From NCBI GenBank assembly GCA_947174995.1, contig CAMWLC010000020.1:1-46988 (forward strand): a stretch of DNA of 46,988 nt, read 5' to 3'. Positions 9,843-21,070 of this stretch are shown piece after piece. Positions within the stretch are counted from its first letter, which is position 1; each line of letters opens with the position of its first letter. The notes under the pieces were generated by a model. The model did no database searches. It saw only the letters and a list, made by a program, of their open reading frames with translations, and had not been told where the DNA came from. This DNA comes from an uncultured Porphyromonadaceae bacterium (GTDB taxonomy: Bacteria; Bacteroidota; Bacteroidia; Bacteroidales; Muribaculaceae). Both the position numbers and the translations under genes were made by a program.

Positions 9843-10738
9843 ACGCCATGCCAACTACTGTAAATCCCGCCGGAGCCGGGCAGCGGTTCAGCCTGCCCCG
9901 TTTCCGGAGCCTGATGGCCCGCTATCTCCACGAGGAGGGGCGCATCCTGCTGCTGAGTCTGCTCCTCGTCTTCGGTGTCCTCTTGTCCGTGTTTATCATT
10001 GCAGCCTTGGAAACGTCATACAGACATTCCCGCCCGGATGGTATCGATGGCATCTGGCAGGATGAATGTTTCATGGAAACGGTGTTTTTCACTGTATACG
10101 CCGCCTTCTGCGGAGCGATGATGTTTTCGGGTATGGCCACGCGTGAGCAGCGGTTGGGCGCATTGACGCTCCCAGCCTCCACGACGGAGAAATTCCTTGT
10201 CAGATTCGTGATATACGTCCCCTGCGCCATCGTGGCCTTCCTGGTGTGCGTATGGCTCGCCGATATGGTGAGATACCTTTTCGTGATAACCTGCATCGAC
10301 CATGCCGAGGGTTCCGTCAGGCTGCTGCCGATTCCGTATATCCTGACCATGGGTAACGTCATGGAACTGACATCCTATACCGCACACATGAACGCCGTTG
10401 GGATCGAGCTTGCCCGTCTCACCAATGCCGGATATGCGCTGACATCGTGGAGCATGGTGCTCACCGCGCAAGCCGCGTATGCCATGGGAAGCCTCATCTT
10501 CCCCCGCAAGGCGATAATAAAGACGAGTGTCTCGATCTTTATGCTCTGCATGGTGCTGGCTGGTCTGTGGTGGGCCTCGTCTGAGATATTCGGGCTCTCG
10601 GACGCAAGGGCCGTCTCGCAGGATCCGACCGCGGCAGCCCTGACGGTCAGGGGCGTAGTGACGGGAGTGGTCGTGATACTGCTGTATTGCTGGAGCTACT
10701 TCCGGTTGCGGGAGGAGGAAGTGGTGGAACGATGGTGA
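9839..10738 (+). CDS. ABC transporter membrane subunit, 299 aa
   Basis: Integral membrane protein, the likely permease partner of the preceding ATPase. About six hydrophobic segments are visible, for example LLLSLLLVFGVLLSVFIIAA, the stretch AAFCGAMMFSG, YVPCAIVAFLVCVWLA, and a C-terminal VVTGVVVILLYCWSYF. The motif TLPASTTEKFLVRFVIY between the second and third segments is typical of Bacteroidetes ABC-2 permease-like proteins of GntR-linked operons. It overlaps the ATPase gene by 4 nt and lies 18 nt before the regulator gene. Confidence 0.82.
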   Translation: MNAMPTTVNPAGAGQRFSLPRFRSLMARYLHEEGRILLLSLLLVFGVLLSVFIIAALETSYRHSRPDGIDGIWQDECFMETVFFTVYAAFCGAMMFSGMATREQRLGALTLPASTTEKFLVRFVIYVPCAIVAFLVCVWLADMVRYLFVITCIDHAEGSVRLLPIPYILTMGNVMELTSYTAHMNAVGIELARLTNAGYALTSWSMVLTAQAAYAMGSLIFPRKAIIKTSVSIFMLCMVLAGLWWASSEIFGLSDARAVSQDPTAAALTVRGVVTGVVVILLYCWSYFRLREEEVVERW

Positions 10739-10756
10739 GAATAATCCTGTAAAGAT

Positions 10757-11131
10757 ATGTTTAAGGAAAACAGCAAAGCCATCTATCTTCAGATCGCGGA
10801 CCGCATCTGCGACGACATACTCGCGGGCACGCTAAAGCCGGGCGATAGGCTACCCTCGGTGAGGGAACAGGCGGCCGCCGTGCAGGTGAATCCCAACACG
10901 ATGATGCGCACCTACGACCATCTCGCCTCCTCTGAAGTGATCTTCAACCGCCGGGGAATAGGATATTTCCTGAGCGAGGATGCCCCGGAGAAAGTGAGAG
11001 AAATGAAAAGAAAGGCAATTTTCGGAGATGAAATCCTCTCCCTTTTCCGGCAGTTGGAGCTGCTCGGAGTGGACGCCGACACCCTGAAGGCAAGATATGA
11101 GAAGTTTCTCAAATACTCTACTGACAAATGA
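10757..11131 (+). CDS. GntR-family (YtrA subfamily) transcriptional regulator, 124 aa
   Basis: DNA-binding repressor. Residues 1-70 form the winged helix: IYLQIADRICDDILAGTLKPG, then the recognition region LPSVREQAAAVQVNPNTMMR and the wing GIGYFL. Only about 50 residues follow, the short helical dimerisation tail that defines the YtrA subfamily and rules out a FadR/HutC-type effector domain. It sits inside the ABC operon and overlaps the next gene by 4 nt (ATGA). It probably binds the inverted repeat at 8936-8957 and represses its own operon. Confidence 0.9.
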   Translation: MFKENSKAIYLQIADRICDDILAGTLKPGDRLPSVREQAAAVQVNPNTMMRTYDHLASSEVIFNRRGIGYFLSEDAPEKVREMKRKAIFGDEILSLFRQLELLGVDADTLKARYEKFLKYSTDK

Positions 11132-11694
11132 AAAAGACAACCTATATACTCATAGCGCTGATCGCGGTCTTGGGAGTCGCCGCGTTCGTAGCACCCCCGC
11201 TGACGCTGAAACGCATGGCCACGATGGTGACGGTCATGCGAGGATCGGACACCACGGTCACCATCAGCGCCGGCGTGACAACCAAGCTGACGATCTCCAC
11301 CTTCGGGTGGCACGACATGATGTCGCTCGAAGACTCCACGCGTGTACACCCGACAGTAGTGGTAAGGGAAGTGCCGGGCATCGAGGACACACGCATACGG
11401 GCCACTAAGGAGTGGAGCCGTCAGTTTACCGTCTACGACGGGGAATCGTGTCTGGACGTGACGCTCGACTTCCACGGCATCGAGAGGCAGGGAGAGAAAG
11501 GCACGCAGCATGTCATATACATAGCTCCGGACAACATGGTGATGTGCAGTATCGAAGTGCCGGAGGGGTCGTTGCGGCGGTTAGGGGCCGACCTGCCGGT
11601 GAATCTGGAATGGCTCACGGGAGACTCGCTCACCATCGAACGACAATGTGGCGTCGATATGCGCGGATGCACCGTGCGCAACGTCATCCTGTAA
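11128..11694 (+). CDS. Small exported or membrane-anchored protein, 188 aa
   Basis: Not recognised as a named family. It starts with a signal peptide or anchor (KKTTYILIALIAVLGVAAFVA). The rest is beta-rich with alternating hydrophobic residues (VTISAGVTTKLTI, LDVTLDFHGI, MVMCSIEVPEG, LTIERQCGVDMRGCTV), recalling the beta-helical adhesin-like DUF2807 proteins linked to Bacteroidetes regulator operons. Coupled to the GntR gene by an ATGA overlap, so it is probably the last member of the regulated operon and acts outside the membrane. Its 3' end overlaps the convergent ABC ATPase gene by 11 bp. Confidence 0.72.
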   Translation: MKKTTYILIALIAVLGVAAFVAPPLTLKRMATMVTVMRGSDTTVTISAGVTTKLTISTFGWHDMMSLEDSTRVHPTVVVREVPGIEDTRIRATKEWSRQFTVYDGESCLDVTLDFHGIERQGEKGTQHVIYIAPDNMVMCSIEVPEGSLRRLGADLPVNLEWLTGDSLTIERQCGVDMRGCTVRNVIL

Positions 11695-12424
11695 TAGTTT
11701 TTTTGAATAGTCTGTCTATGTGCCCCTCGACTGTCATGCGGTCGGGGGGCAGGTTTGTGAGGGTCTCCTCTGCCACGAGGGCCACCATGTCGCAACACTC
11801 CACGGCGATGTCCAGCTCGTGGGTGGAGAAGATGACACATTTCCCCTGCTCGCGGGCGAGCGAGCCGAGGAGGGAGGCGAGTTCGTAGCGGCTCGGCATG
11901 TCGAGGAAGGAGGTGGGTTCGTCGAGCAACAGCACCGGGGTGTCCTGCGCCAGGGCGCGGGCTATCATCACCCTCTGGCACTCGCCGTCGCTCATGGTGT
12001 CCATGGTGCGCTGCGCGTAAGCCGTCATCCCGACGGCCGCCAAGGCAGCGGCCACCCTCTCGCGGTCATACGCGGAGAGGCGTCCCGCCCAACCGGTGTG
12101 AGGGGCGCGTCCCGTGGCCACCACATCCTCGCAGCGCATGGCCGCTATGCGTGTGCGCTCAGTGGTCACGAGCGCCAGGAGCCGCGCCCTGCGGAGAGCG
12201 GAGAGGGTTCGGAGGTCCTCCCCCTCGATGAATATGTCGCCGGAATAGCGGGTGTCGAGTCCCCCGAGCGCACGCAGCAGGGTCGACTTCCCTGACCCGT
12301 TGCGCCCTATGAGGGCTGTCAGAGTCCCGGAGGCAAACTCCGTCGATACGTTTCGGATGAGGATGCGGGAGCCGTGGCCAATACTGAAATCCCTGAGTTC
12401 GATAGCGTGTGCCATAATGGTCAT
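11684..12424 (-). CDS. Metal-chelate/cobalamin-type ABC importer ATPase, 246 aa
   Basis: ATPase of a FecCDE/BtuCDF-type type II importer. Motifs: Walker A GRNGSGKS (40-47), signature MSDGEC (144-149), Walker B VLLLDEP (164-170) and switch histidine in FSTHEL. The start at 12424 (MTIM) lies 7 nt after the permease stop; an alternative ATG is at 12415. It is the last gene of the minus-strand run. Substrate (iron siderophore, heme or cobalamin) is not resolvable from the ATPase. Confidence 0.9.
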   Translation of the reverse strand: MTIMAHAIELRDFSIGHGSRILIRNVSTEFASGTLTALIGRNGSGKSTLLRALGGLDTRYSGDIFIEGEDLRTLSALRRARLLALVTTERTRIAAMRCEDVVATGRAPHTGWAGRLSAYDRERVAAALAAVGMTAYAQRTMDTMSDGECQRVMIARALAQDTPVLLLDEPTSFLDMPSRYELASLLGSLAREQGKCVIFSTHELDIAVECCDMVALVAEETLTNLPPDRMTVEGHIDRLFKKTITG

Positions 12425-12431
12425 CTTTGGA

Positions 12432-13424
12432 TTATCTGTTGCGCATCACTACCCAGACCACCGTGGGTATTCCCACAAGGGCCGTGACGGAATTGACGGG
12501 AATCACGGCTAACTTCGCCACAACGTCGCAGAGCAGCATAAGGGCTCCTCCGGTGAGCAGCGTCGCGGGGAGGAGGACGCGATGGTCGGCGTCGGCCACG
12601 ATCATCCGGGCTATGTGGGGCACCGCCATACCGATGAATCCTATGGGGCCGCAGAAGGCGGTCACGGTGCCGGCAAGAAGGGTGGTGGAGGCGAAGATGA
12701 GGGTGCGGGCGCGGCGAGTGTCGAGACCCATGGTGAGAGCGTACTCCTCACCGAAGAGGAGGAGATTGAGGGGTTTGACGCAGGCGATGGCGAGGATGAG
12801 TCCGGCGCCTACAGCCGGGCAGAGAATCATGAGGCGTGAGGAGGTGACGTCGCCCAGGGAGCCCATGGTCCAGATGACGAATGACTTCAGCGCCTCGTCG
12901 CGGCTCATGTATTGCAGGATCTGCACTATCGCCGAGACTCCTGACGACACCATGATGCCGAGAATCAGTATCACCATGATATCCTTGACACGGCTGCTGA
13001 CAGCCGCCATTATGACCAACACCGCTGCCGAACCGATCCACGCCGCTCCGGCCATGCCGAGTCCCCCGACGATTCCGGCATACGTGCCGAGCAGGGGGGC
13101 GCCGAGAAGGTAGAGGGCCACGCCCAGGGAGGCTCCCGAGGTGATACCGAGCACGTAAGGACCGGCCATCGGGTTGCGGAAGAGGGTCTGCATCTGAAGG
13201 CCGCTCACCGAGAGGGCCATCCCGGCCATAAGGGCCACGAGGGCCTTGACAAGGCGGATGTCTATAACGATGCCGCGCACGGTGGGATCAGTCTCCGCAC
13301 CGGTGAGGGCACCCCACACCCTCGCGGGGGGGATGCTCACGGAGCCGACACCGAGGTCGACCACGAAGAGGATGGCGAGCAGAAGGCACAGGATCGTGAA
13401 GGAGGCTGCGGCGCGGGGTCTCAT
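12432..13424 (-). CDS. FecCD/BtuC-family ABC importer permease, 330 aa
   Basis: Inner-membrane permease with the usual length and about ten hydrophobic helices. Family motifs are clear: the N-terminal IRLVKALVALMAGMALSVSG, then LFRNPMAGPYVLGITSGAS, and the C-terminal FCGPIGFIGMAVPHIARM followed by a coupling-helix region and HRVLLPATLLTGG. It lies between the binding protein (9 nt upstream) and the ATPase (7 nt downstream), giving a complete periplasmic-binding-protein-dependent importer. Confidence 0.92.
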   Translation of the reverse strand: MRPRAAASFTILCLLLAILFVVDLGVGSVSIPPARVWGALTGAETDPTVRGIVIDIRLVKALVALMAGMALSVSGLQMQTLFRNPMAGPYVLGITSGASLGVALYLLGAPLLGTYAGIVGGLGMAGAAWIGSAAVLVIMAAVSSRVKDIMVILILGIMVSSGVSAIVQILQYMSRDEALKSFVIWTMGSLGDVTSSRLMILCPAVGAGLILAIACVKPLNLLLFGEEYALTMGLDTRRARTLIFASTTLLAGTVTAFCGPIGFIGMAVPHIARMIVADADHRVLLPATLLTGGALMLLCDVVAKLAVIPVNSVTALVGIPTVVWVVMRNR

Positions 13425-13433
13425 CTCGGGATG

Positions 13434-14618
13434 TTATTTCAGGGGGTGGTAATAGACCGTGGCACGCCCCGGCGCCAAGTAGGGGTGAAAGATCGTCACC
13501 AAATCGGCGAGCACCACATCGGGCTGCATCACGCCACGCTCGAAATAGGGATTGCCGCCGCCGGGGATGGCGAGGCGGTTGTTGTTGAACACCTTCCCCT
13601 CACTCATCAGTGGGCTCCCCTTCAGGCGCGGGGCCATGGCGGAGAGAGTGGAGAGATCGGAGGCCTGTCCCGGATTGAGCCAGACGTCGGCCTGCGAGGC
13701 GAGGCGGTAAGCCTCCTCCATATCCACGGGGCGTGCCGCATCGGAGGGATTTCCTTTCACGGGCACTCCACCGGCATCGATCACGAGGCGCACCATGTAG
13801 CTGTCGTCGGGGGGAAGCATCCATGCATCGGAATACGGGGCGTTGAAAAGCACTTTCGGCACCGCCGAGGCCTCTTTGGCAACCATCTGCCAGCGGGTGT
13901 AGAGGGGGGCGAGGGAATCGATCACCTCGCATCCCCTTTCGCGCAGACCGAGCACCTCCCCTAAGGCCACTACCCATTCCGACTTTCCGAGAGGGCCCGA
14001 TTCCGTATAGTCACCCACGTACATGTAGGGTATACCGAGTTCGTCGAGCTTGCCCTCCATCTCGCTGCGCCCTGTCGCGGCAGAGAGTAGCACGAGGTCG
14101 GGACGCGCTCCCGCCAATGACTCGTAGTCGATGTTTCCGTCGAAGCCCACATCCACCGGGGCGCTCTCCTTGCGGGAGAGAAGGGAGGGGGTAGTGATGT
14201 ATTGGAGGCCCGACACCCCGACAATGCGATCGGTGGCACCGAGGGCATCGAGCATCGCCACGTGGGTGGACGACATGCAGATGATGCGCCGGGGAGTGCC
14301 GGAGAGAACCTTCAGATTGCCGTCTGACGACGACGCACGTTCTCCTTCGGGGAGGAGGAGCAGACGTGTGGCGACATCTCCGGCCCCCTGCCAGGGGCGG
14401 AGGGTGGACACGACACGCCGTGCGGAATCGGGTGAGGAGATGATGATGAAGCGTGAGGCGAAGCGGGGGGAATAGAGGGTGTCCGTGAGTGCGGCCACTA
14501 TGTCTGCCGCCGATTCGTTTCGCGCGGAGGGGGCGCAGAGGGTGAGCAGGGGGAGGATCCCCAGTGTCAGGAGCAGGGGGAGAAGCATCCTGCGGCGTAA
14601 ATTCCCGGGAAGTGTCAT
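13434..14618 (-). CDS. Periplasmic binding lipoprotein of FepB/BtuF type, 394 aa
   Basis: Substrate-binding component of the importer. The N-terminus is basic then hydrophobic (RRRMLLPLLLTLGILPLLTLC); LTLC is a plausible lipobox, so it is probably a lipoprotein. The TroA/BtuF-type fold is visible in RIICMSSTHVAMLDALGATDRIVGVSG, DLVLLSAATG and the second lobe with ADVWLNPGQAS. About 100 residues precede the conserved core, more than in FepB. The start overlaps the stop of the acyltransferase gene (TCA/CAT overlap), so it is coupled to it. No TonB-dependent receptor and no cobalamin riboswitch-like sequence is next to it. Confidence 0.86.
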   Translation of the reverse strand: MTLPGNLRRRMLLPLLLTLGILPLLTLCAPSARNESAADIVAALTDTLYSPRFASRFIIISSPDSARRVVSTLRPWQGAGDVATRLLLLPEGERASSSDGNLKVLSGTPRRIICMSSTHVAMLDALGATDRIVGVSGLQYITTPSLLSRKESAPVDVGFDGNIDYESLAGARPDLVLLSAATGRSEMEGKLDELGIPYMYVGDYTESGPLGKSEWVVALGEVLGLRERGCEVIDSLAPLYTRWQMVAKEASAVPKVLFNAPYSDAWMLPPDDSYMVRLVIDAGGVPVKGNPSDAARPVDMEEAYRLASQADVWLNPGQASDLSTLSAMAPRLKGSPLMSEGKVFNNNRLAIPGGGNPYFERGVMQPDVVLADLVTIFHPYLAPGRATVYYHPLK

Positions 14619-15271
14619 TTCAGAATCCTTTTAAGGGTGTCGATGTCGTTGAAGGCCTCCCAGTTTTGCGCGAGCCACTGCAGAGGACGGTTCCACCAGG
14701 CCGTTCTTTCGAGCCACTCGATGGTCCCGGGATCGAAGCGGTATCCCACGACGCGGGCCGGTACGCCCCCGACGATGGCGTAGGGGGGCACATCTTTCGT
14801 GACCACCGCGCGGGCCATGACCATGGCGCCGTCTCCGATGGAGACGCCCCCCACGATGAAGGCCTGTTCACCGATCCAGCAGTCGTTGCCTATTCGGATG
14901 GCGATGCTGCGGGCGGGGTCGGCGTAGTTCGTCTCCCCGAAGGTCTGGCGCTTGGCGAAAGTGTAGCCATTCTGGCGCCGGGTGGAGAAAAACATCGGCG
15001 AAGTGGTGGCATACGGAGCCTTGTAGGGATGGAGGAAGGGGCTCGTGATCACGCCCGGACCGATTGAGGTGAAGCGGCCGATATCGGCCGTGAGGCGGCA
15101 GTAGGGACCCATGTAGGAGCCGTAGCCCATTGTCCCCGCGAACCGTGTGTCCTTACCGATGGCGTTGGCCCCTTCGAAGCGGGATCCCAGCCCGACCACG
15201 CAGTCAAGGGGGAGACGCAGGCGTCCGCGCCACTTCAGACGCAGCCAGAGATTCTTGAGCAGCTGTTTCAC
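14615..15271 (-). CDS. Hexapeptide-repeat acyltransferase (CatB/Vat type), 218 aa
   Basis: Left-handed beta-helix acyltransferase, probably O- or N-acetylating a surface sugar with acetyl-CoA. Hexapeptide periodicity is clear in IGKDTRFAGTMGYGSYMGPYC and IGNDCWIGEQAFIVGGVSIG, then DGAMVMARAVVTKDVPPYAIVGGVPARVV, the classic xenobiotic/maltose-acetyltransferase signature. The histidine in ITSPFLHPYK is a candidate catalytic base. Located 29 nt after UDP-glucose dehydrogenase and overlapping the binding-protein gene, it bridges glycan and transport genes in one run. Confidence 0.86.
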   Translation of the reverse strand: MKQLLKNLWLRLKWRGRLRLPLDCVVGLGSRFEGANAIGKDTRFAGTMGYGSYMGPYCRLTADIGRFTSIGPGVITSPFLHPYKAPYATTSPMFFSTRRQNGYTFAKRQTFGETNYADPARSIAIRIGNDCWIGEQAFIVGGVSIGDGAMVMARAVVTKDVPPYAIVGGVPARVVGYRFDPGTIEWLERTAWWNRPLQWLAQNWEAFNDIDTLKRILK

Positions 15272-15300
15272 GTTGAAGACCGGTGAAGGGGAGTGGACAA

Positions 15301-16617
15301 TCAGTCGCGGCGGAAGATGTCGCGGGTATAGACCTTGTCGGCCACGTCGTCCAGGCAGGAATCGTAGCGGTTGGCAAGGATGGCCTTTGAGCGGCGCTTG
15401 AACTCCGCGAGGTCGTTGACCACCTCGGAGCCGAAGAACGTGGTGCCGTTCTCAAGCGTAGGCTCATACACGAGCACCTTGGCCCCCTTGGCCTTCACGC
15501 GCTTCATCACGCCCTGGATGGAGGACTGGCGGAAATTGTCGGAATTGGACTTCATGGTGAGACGGTAGACCCCCACCACGCACTCTCCCTCGCGCCGGGG
15601 ATCGTATGCGTTGCTTCCTTCATACTCGTACCATCCGGCCATCTTGAGCAGACGGTCGGCTATGAAATCCTTGCGTGTGCGGTTGCTCTCCACGATGGCG
15701 CTCATCATGTTCTGGGGCACGTCGGCGTAATTGGCCAGGAGCTGCTTGGTGTCCTTGGGGAGGCAGTAGCCGCCGTAGCCGAAGGAGGGATTGTTGTAAT
15801 GCGTGCCGATGCGCGGGTCAAGTCCTATACCCTCGATGATGGCCCGGGTGTCGAGGCCCTTGACCTCGGCGTAGGTGTCCAGCTCGTTGAAATAGCTCAC
15901 GCGCAGGGCCAGGTAGGTGTTGGCGAAGAGCTTCACGGCCTCGGCCTCCTTCATGCCCATGAAGAGCACGGGGATATCCTCCTTTTCGGCCCCTTGCACG
16001 AGGAGGGAGGCAAACGTGCGGGCAGCCTCGTCAAGACGCGGGATGTCGGTGATGCTGCTGATAATCTCGTTCTCTGACTCGAAGCGGGGATCATCGATGA
16101 GCTTGGGGACACCCACTATGATGCGCGAGGGGTAGAGGTTGTCGTAGAGGGCCTTCGACTCGCGCAGGAACTCGGGGGAGAAGAGGAGGTTGAACTCCTT
16201 CACCCCCTTTGCCGCATACTTTAGATAGAGCGAGCGGCAGTAGCCCACGGGGATGGTGGACTTGATCACCATCACGGCGCGGGGATTGACGCTGAGCACC
16301 AGGTCGATGACATCCTCGATGTGGTGGGTGTCGAAATAGTTGGTGACGGGATCGTAGTTGGTGGGGGCGGCTATGATCACGAAATCGGCGTCGGCGTATG
16401 CGGCGGCTCCGTCGAGGGTGGCCGTGAGGTCGAGGGGTTTCTCGGCGAGATACTTCTCGATGTAGTCGTCCTGGATGGGGGAGCGGCGGGCGTTGATGAG
16501 GTCCACCTTCCCGGGCACCACGTCCACGGCCATCACGTGATTGTGCTGGGAGAGGAGAGTGGCTATGCTGAGGCCGACGTATCCGGTGCCGGCTACCGCT
16601 ATTTTATACTGCTTCAT
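15301..16617 (-). CDS. ugd: UDP-glucose 6-dehydrogenase, 438 aa
   Basis: Cytoplasmic NAD-dependent enzyme oxidising UDP-glucose to UDP-glucuronate for capsule or LPS. The N-terminal Rossmann site is [18 protein letters not shown]. The central helix has [19 protein letters not shown], and the catalytic cysteine lies in [16 protein letters not shown]. The C-terminal lobe ends with the UDP-binding region ([19 protein letters not shown]). Length is normal. A related UDP-N-acetylmannosamine/galactosamine dehydrogenase is the main alternative, but the arrangement fits Ugd. It lies 20 nt after the dehydratase gene. Confidence 0.88.
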   Translation of the reverse strand: MKQYKIAVAGTGYVGLSIATLLSQHNHVMAVDVVPGKVDLINARRSPIQDDYIEKYLAEKPLDLTATLDGAAAYADADFVIIAAPTNYDPVTNYFDTHHIEDVIDLVLSVNPRAVMVIKSTIPVGYCRSLYLKYAAKGVKEFNLLFSPEFLRESKALYDNLYPSRIIVGVPKLIDDPRFESENEIISSITDIPRLDEAARTFASLLVQGAEKEDIPVLFMGMKEAEAVKLFANTYLALRVSYFNELDTYAEVKGLDTRAIIEGIGLDPRIGTHYNNPSFGYGGYCLPKDTKQLLANYADVPQNMMSAIVESNRTRKDFIADRLLKMAGWYEYEGSNAYDPRREGECVVGVYRLTMKSNSDNFRQSSIQGVMKRVKAKGAKVLVYEPTLENGTTFFGSEVVNDLAEFKRRSKAILANRYDSCLDDVADKVYTRDIFRRD

Positions 16618-16637
16618 GGTTTGTAGTGACTCAGATT

Positions 16638-18572
<1,935 letters not shown>

Positions 18573-18656
18573 AAAGCAGGTGATAATTAAGCTATTGTAT
18601 GTCGTGTTTGCTGCCGGATGAATGTCCGGACAAGACGTGACAGCCAACTGAATGGT

Positions 18657-18665
18657 GCAAAATTA
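18657..18665 (-). promoter_or_regulatory. -7 box of the minus-strand glycan/importer run
   Basis: Read on the minus strand the sequence is TAATTTTGC, a match to TAnnTTTG. No good TTTG -33 box is seen, only a T-rich stretch. Its position decides the start codon of the dehydratase gene at 18572. Confidence 0.6.
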
Positions 18666-18711
18666 CAGTTTTTTTGCGAGATTTAAAAGATATGTATAAA
18701 GAAAAAAGTAC

Positions 18712-18720
18712 TAATTTTGC
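18712..18720 (+). promoter_or_regulatory. -7 box of the serine hydrolase gene
   Basis: TAATTTTGC lies 13 nt before the ATG at 18734. It gives a very short leader, and no -33 TTTG at the usual distance is visible. It diverges from the minus-strand -7 box only about 50 bp away. Confidence 0.55.
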
Positions 18721-18733
18721 GGTGTAAATAAAA

Positions 18734-20062
18734 ATGAAGAAGCGCGACATCAAGAGGGGAACGAGGATTACGCTTTTATTTGCGGTGGTGGTATATGCCG
18801 TCATCACGGTCGTCCTGTGGGTGCGCCGGCCCGGAGCGCCGGATGATCACGATGCTCCTGCGGCCTCTCCCGGAGGAGCGAGGATGGCCTGGGCCGACAC
18901 CCTGACCAACGCCGCCTCGCAGTCGGCCGCCCTGCGCGGAATGGACGCGTCGATAGAGCGGTTCATGGGCCAATGGTCTATAAAGGGGATGTCTCTGGCC
19001 GTGATGCGCGGCGATTCGCTGCTCTGGGCCAAGGGGTACGGCATGGCCGACGCCGAGGCCGGCACACGCATGACCCCCACCTCCATCATGCGCATAGCCT
19101 CGGCTTCCAAACTTGTCACGGCCGTGGCCGTGATGAAGCTCGTGGAGGAGGGGAAGCTGCACCTCGACGCCCGCGTGTTCGGCCCCTCCGGCATACTCAA
19201 TGACTCCGAAATCACCGCCGCCATCCTTGATCCCCGCGCGGAGGAGATCACCGTGGATCACCTTCTTCGCCACACCGGGGGATTTACCCTCGGGGCCGGC
19301 GACCCGATGTTCAACACCAAGGATATAATGGCCGCCAAACATCTGACCGCGGCTCCCGACTCGCTTGAACTGACGCGCATCGTAATGGGACGCAAACTCG
19401 GATTCGCTCCCGGCAGGGGGCGCAAGTACAGCAATTTCGGATATATGCTCCTTTCCCTGGTGATAGAGCGTGTCTCGGGACGCTCCTACTGGGATTACGT
19501 CACTCAGGAGGTGCTGCTTCCTGCCGGGGCGCCCCATTTCCGGCCGGCCACCAACAGCTACGCCTCGCGCAATGCCGGAGAGGTGAGGTATTACGGACCC
19601 GATGACGAGAAGGTGGAGGAATGGAACGGCTCGGGACGAATGGTGGATCGCGTGTATGGCGGCAGCAACGTCCACGGACTGATGGGGGCCGGGGGATGGG
19701 TGACGTCTGCCTCGGGGCTGGCGCGCCTTGTGGCGTCGATAGACGGCGACCCGAGGTTGCGCGACATCATAGGACCGGCCTCCGTGGCGGCCCTCACGGC
19801 CTACGCCGACTCGGCCAAGATGGCCCGAGGATGGAGCAGCGCCGACCGCGATGGCCACTGGATACGCACCGGCACCCTTTCCTCCACCCATACCCTCATC
19901 GACCGCTTCCCCGACGGGGAGTGCTGGGTGCTCATCACCAACAGCGGAGTGTGGCGCGGCCACCACTTCACGCGCCAGATGACGGCTCTCGTGGAGAAAC
20001 TCCGCGCCACCTATTCCCCGGCGCTTCCCAAGCGTGACCTCTGGGGGGAGGGGAGGCGCTGA
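18734..20062 (+). CDS. Beta-lactamase-fold serine hydrolase, 442 aa
   Basis: Class C beta-lactamase/AmpH-like penicillin-binding fold. It has an N-terminal hydrophobic signal or anchor (ITLLFAVVVYAVITVVLWV), so it acts in the periplasm. Catalytic motifs: SxxK as SASK in MRIASASKLVTAVAVMKL, and YxN as YSN in RKYSNFGYMLLSLVIERVSG. The third motif position is RTGTLSST instead of the usual H/KTG. HLLRHTGGF is typical of the family. Likely a peptidoglycan or small-peptide hydrolase or esterase rather than a true antibiotic resistance enzyme. It is transcribed alone. Confidence 0.87.
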   Translation: MKKRDIKRGTRITLLFAVVVYAVITVVLWVRRPGAPDDHDAPAASPGGARMAWADTLTNAASQSAALRGMDASIERFMGQWSIKGMSLAVMRGDSLLWAKGYGMADAEAGTRMTPTSIMRIASASKLVTAVAVMKLVEEGKLHLDARVFGPSGILNDSEITAAILDPRAEEITVDHLLRHTGGFTLGAGDPMFNTKDIMAAKHLTAAPDSLELTRIVMGRKLGFAPGRGRKYSNFGYMLLSLVIERVSGRSYWDYVTQEVLLPAGAPHFRPATNSYASRNAGEVRYYGPDDEKVEEWNGSGRMVDRVYGGSNVHGLMGAGGWVTSASGLARLVASIDGDPRLRDIIGPASVAALTAYADSAKMARGWSSADRDGHWIRTGTLSSTHTLIDRFPDGECWVLITNSGVWRGHHFTRQMTALVEKLRATYSPALPKRDLWGEGRR

Positions 20063-20104
20063 GAAGAGGTCTTGGTGCCGGGTGGAGGCGAACATTAACC
20101 TCTC

Positions 20105-20137
20105 CGGGGATGTTATAGGATTAGACCCCGTTTTTTT
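20105..20137 (+). terminator. Weak intrinsic terminator after the serine hydrolase
   Basis: CGGGG (20105-20109) can pair with CCCCG (20126-20130) around a 16-nt loop, followed directly by seven T residues. The stem is short but the position, 43 nt after the stop codon, is right. Confidence 0.5.
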
Positions 20138-20190
20138 AATAGTTACCAATACATAAACGAAAAGGGGCCTTACCTTAAAATCTTACGAAC

Positions 20191-21069
20191 ATGGCAGACA
20201 AACGAATCATCCCCCCCTCGGAACTCATCATAAATGACGACGGCTCCGCATTCCATATCCATCTCCGTCCCGATCAGCTCCGCGACAACATCATCATGGT
20301 GGGTGACCCCGGCAGGGTCGATATGGTGGCCTCATACTTCGACGAGATCGATTATGACGTGCAGTCGCGTGAATTTCATGCGATTGCCGGAAAATACAAA
20401 GGCAAGGAACTGATGTGCATCTCCCACGGCATCGGTTCGGACAATATCGAGATCGTGGTGACGGAGCTTGATGCCCTGGCCAATATCGACTTCAAGACCC
20501 GCGAGGTGAAGCCGGAACACCGCACGCTCAACCTCGTGCGTGTCGGCACATCGGGTTCCCTACAGGAGGAGCTGCATATCGGCGACTTCGTGATAGCCGA
20601 GAAGGGCACGGGCACCGACGGCATCCTCAATTTCTACGCCGACCGCGACAAGGTGTGCGACCTGGAGTTCGAGAAGGCCTTCACGGCCCACACGCACTGG
20701 ATGAAGAGCTGGGCGGCCCCCTACACGGTGGATGCCGACCCGATGCTCGTGGAGAGAATCGGACGCGACGACATGGTGCGCGGCTACACCATCTCCGCCG
20801 TGGGATTCTATGCCCCGCAGGGACGCGAGGTGCGTCTGCGTCTTGCCGATCCCGACCTGAACGCCAAGATAGAGAGTTTCCGTTTCAACGGACGCCCCGT
20901 CACCAACTTCGAGATGGAATCGGGCTGTCTGCAGGGCATGGCCAAACTGCTGGGCCACCGCGCCATGACGGTGTGCTGCATCATAGCCGAGCGCAGGCTC
21001 AACAATGCCGACACCGACTACAAGCCCAAGGTGCGCGAGCTCATAGAGACCGTGCTTGACAGAATCTGA
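20191..21069 (+). CDS. udp: Uridine phosphorylase, 292 aa
   Basis: Cytoplasmic nucleoside phosphorylase that splits uridine with phosphate in pyrimidine salvage. Family features: phosphate-binding IIMVGDPGRVDMVA near residue 30, ISHGIGSDNIEIVVTEL, the VRVGTSGSLQ loop, and the substrate-binding NFEMESGCLQGMAKLLGH (ExES-type motif). Length is slightly over the 255-260 of the E. coli enzyme and is normal for the Bacteroidetes form. The start follows an AT-rich leader without a recognisable Shine-Dalgarno. It stands alone between two terminator-like regions. Confidence 0.9.
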   Translation: MADKRIIPPSELIINDDGSAFHIHLRPDQLRDNIIMVGDPGRVDMVASYFDEIDYDVQSREFHAIAGKYKGKELMCISHGIGSDNIEIVVTELDALANIDFKTREVKPEHRTLNLVRVGTSGSLQEELHIGDFVIAEKGTGTDGILNFYADRDKVCDLEFEKAFTAHTHWMKSWAAPYTVDADPMLVERIGRDDMVRGYTISAVGFYAPQGREVRLRLADPDLNAKIESFRFNGRPVTNFEMESGCLQGMAKLLGHRAMTVCCIIAERRLNNADTDYKPKVRELIETVLDRI

Positions 21070-21070
21070 A

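Noticed and set aside
14600..14700. Cobalamin riboswitch before the importer genes
   Set aside because: The binding-protein gene overlaps the upstream coding gene; there is no leader to hold one.
18776..20149. 457-codon minus-strand ORF
   Set aside because: Antisense shadow of the serine hydrolase, whose SASK and YSN motifs are in the plus frame.
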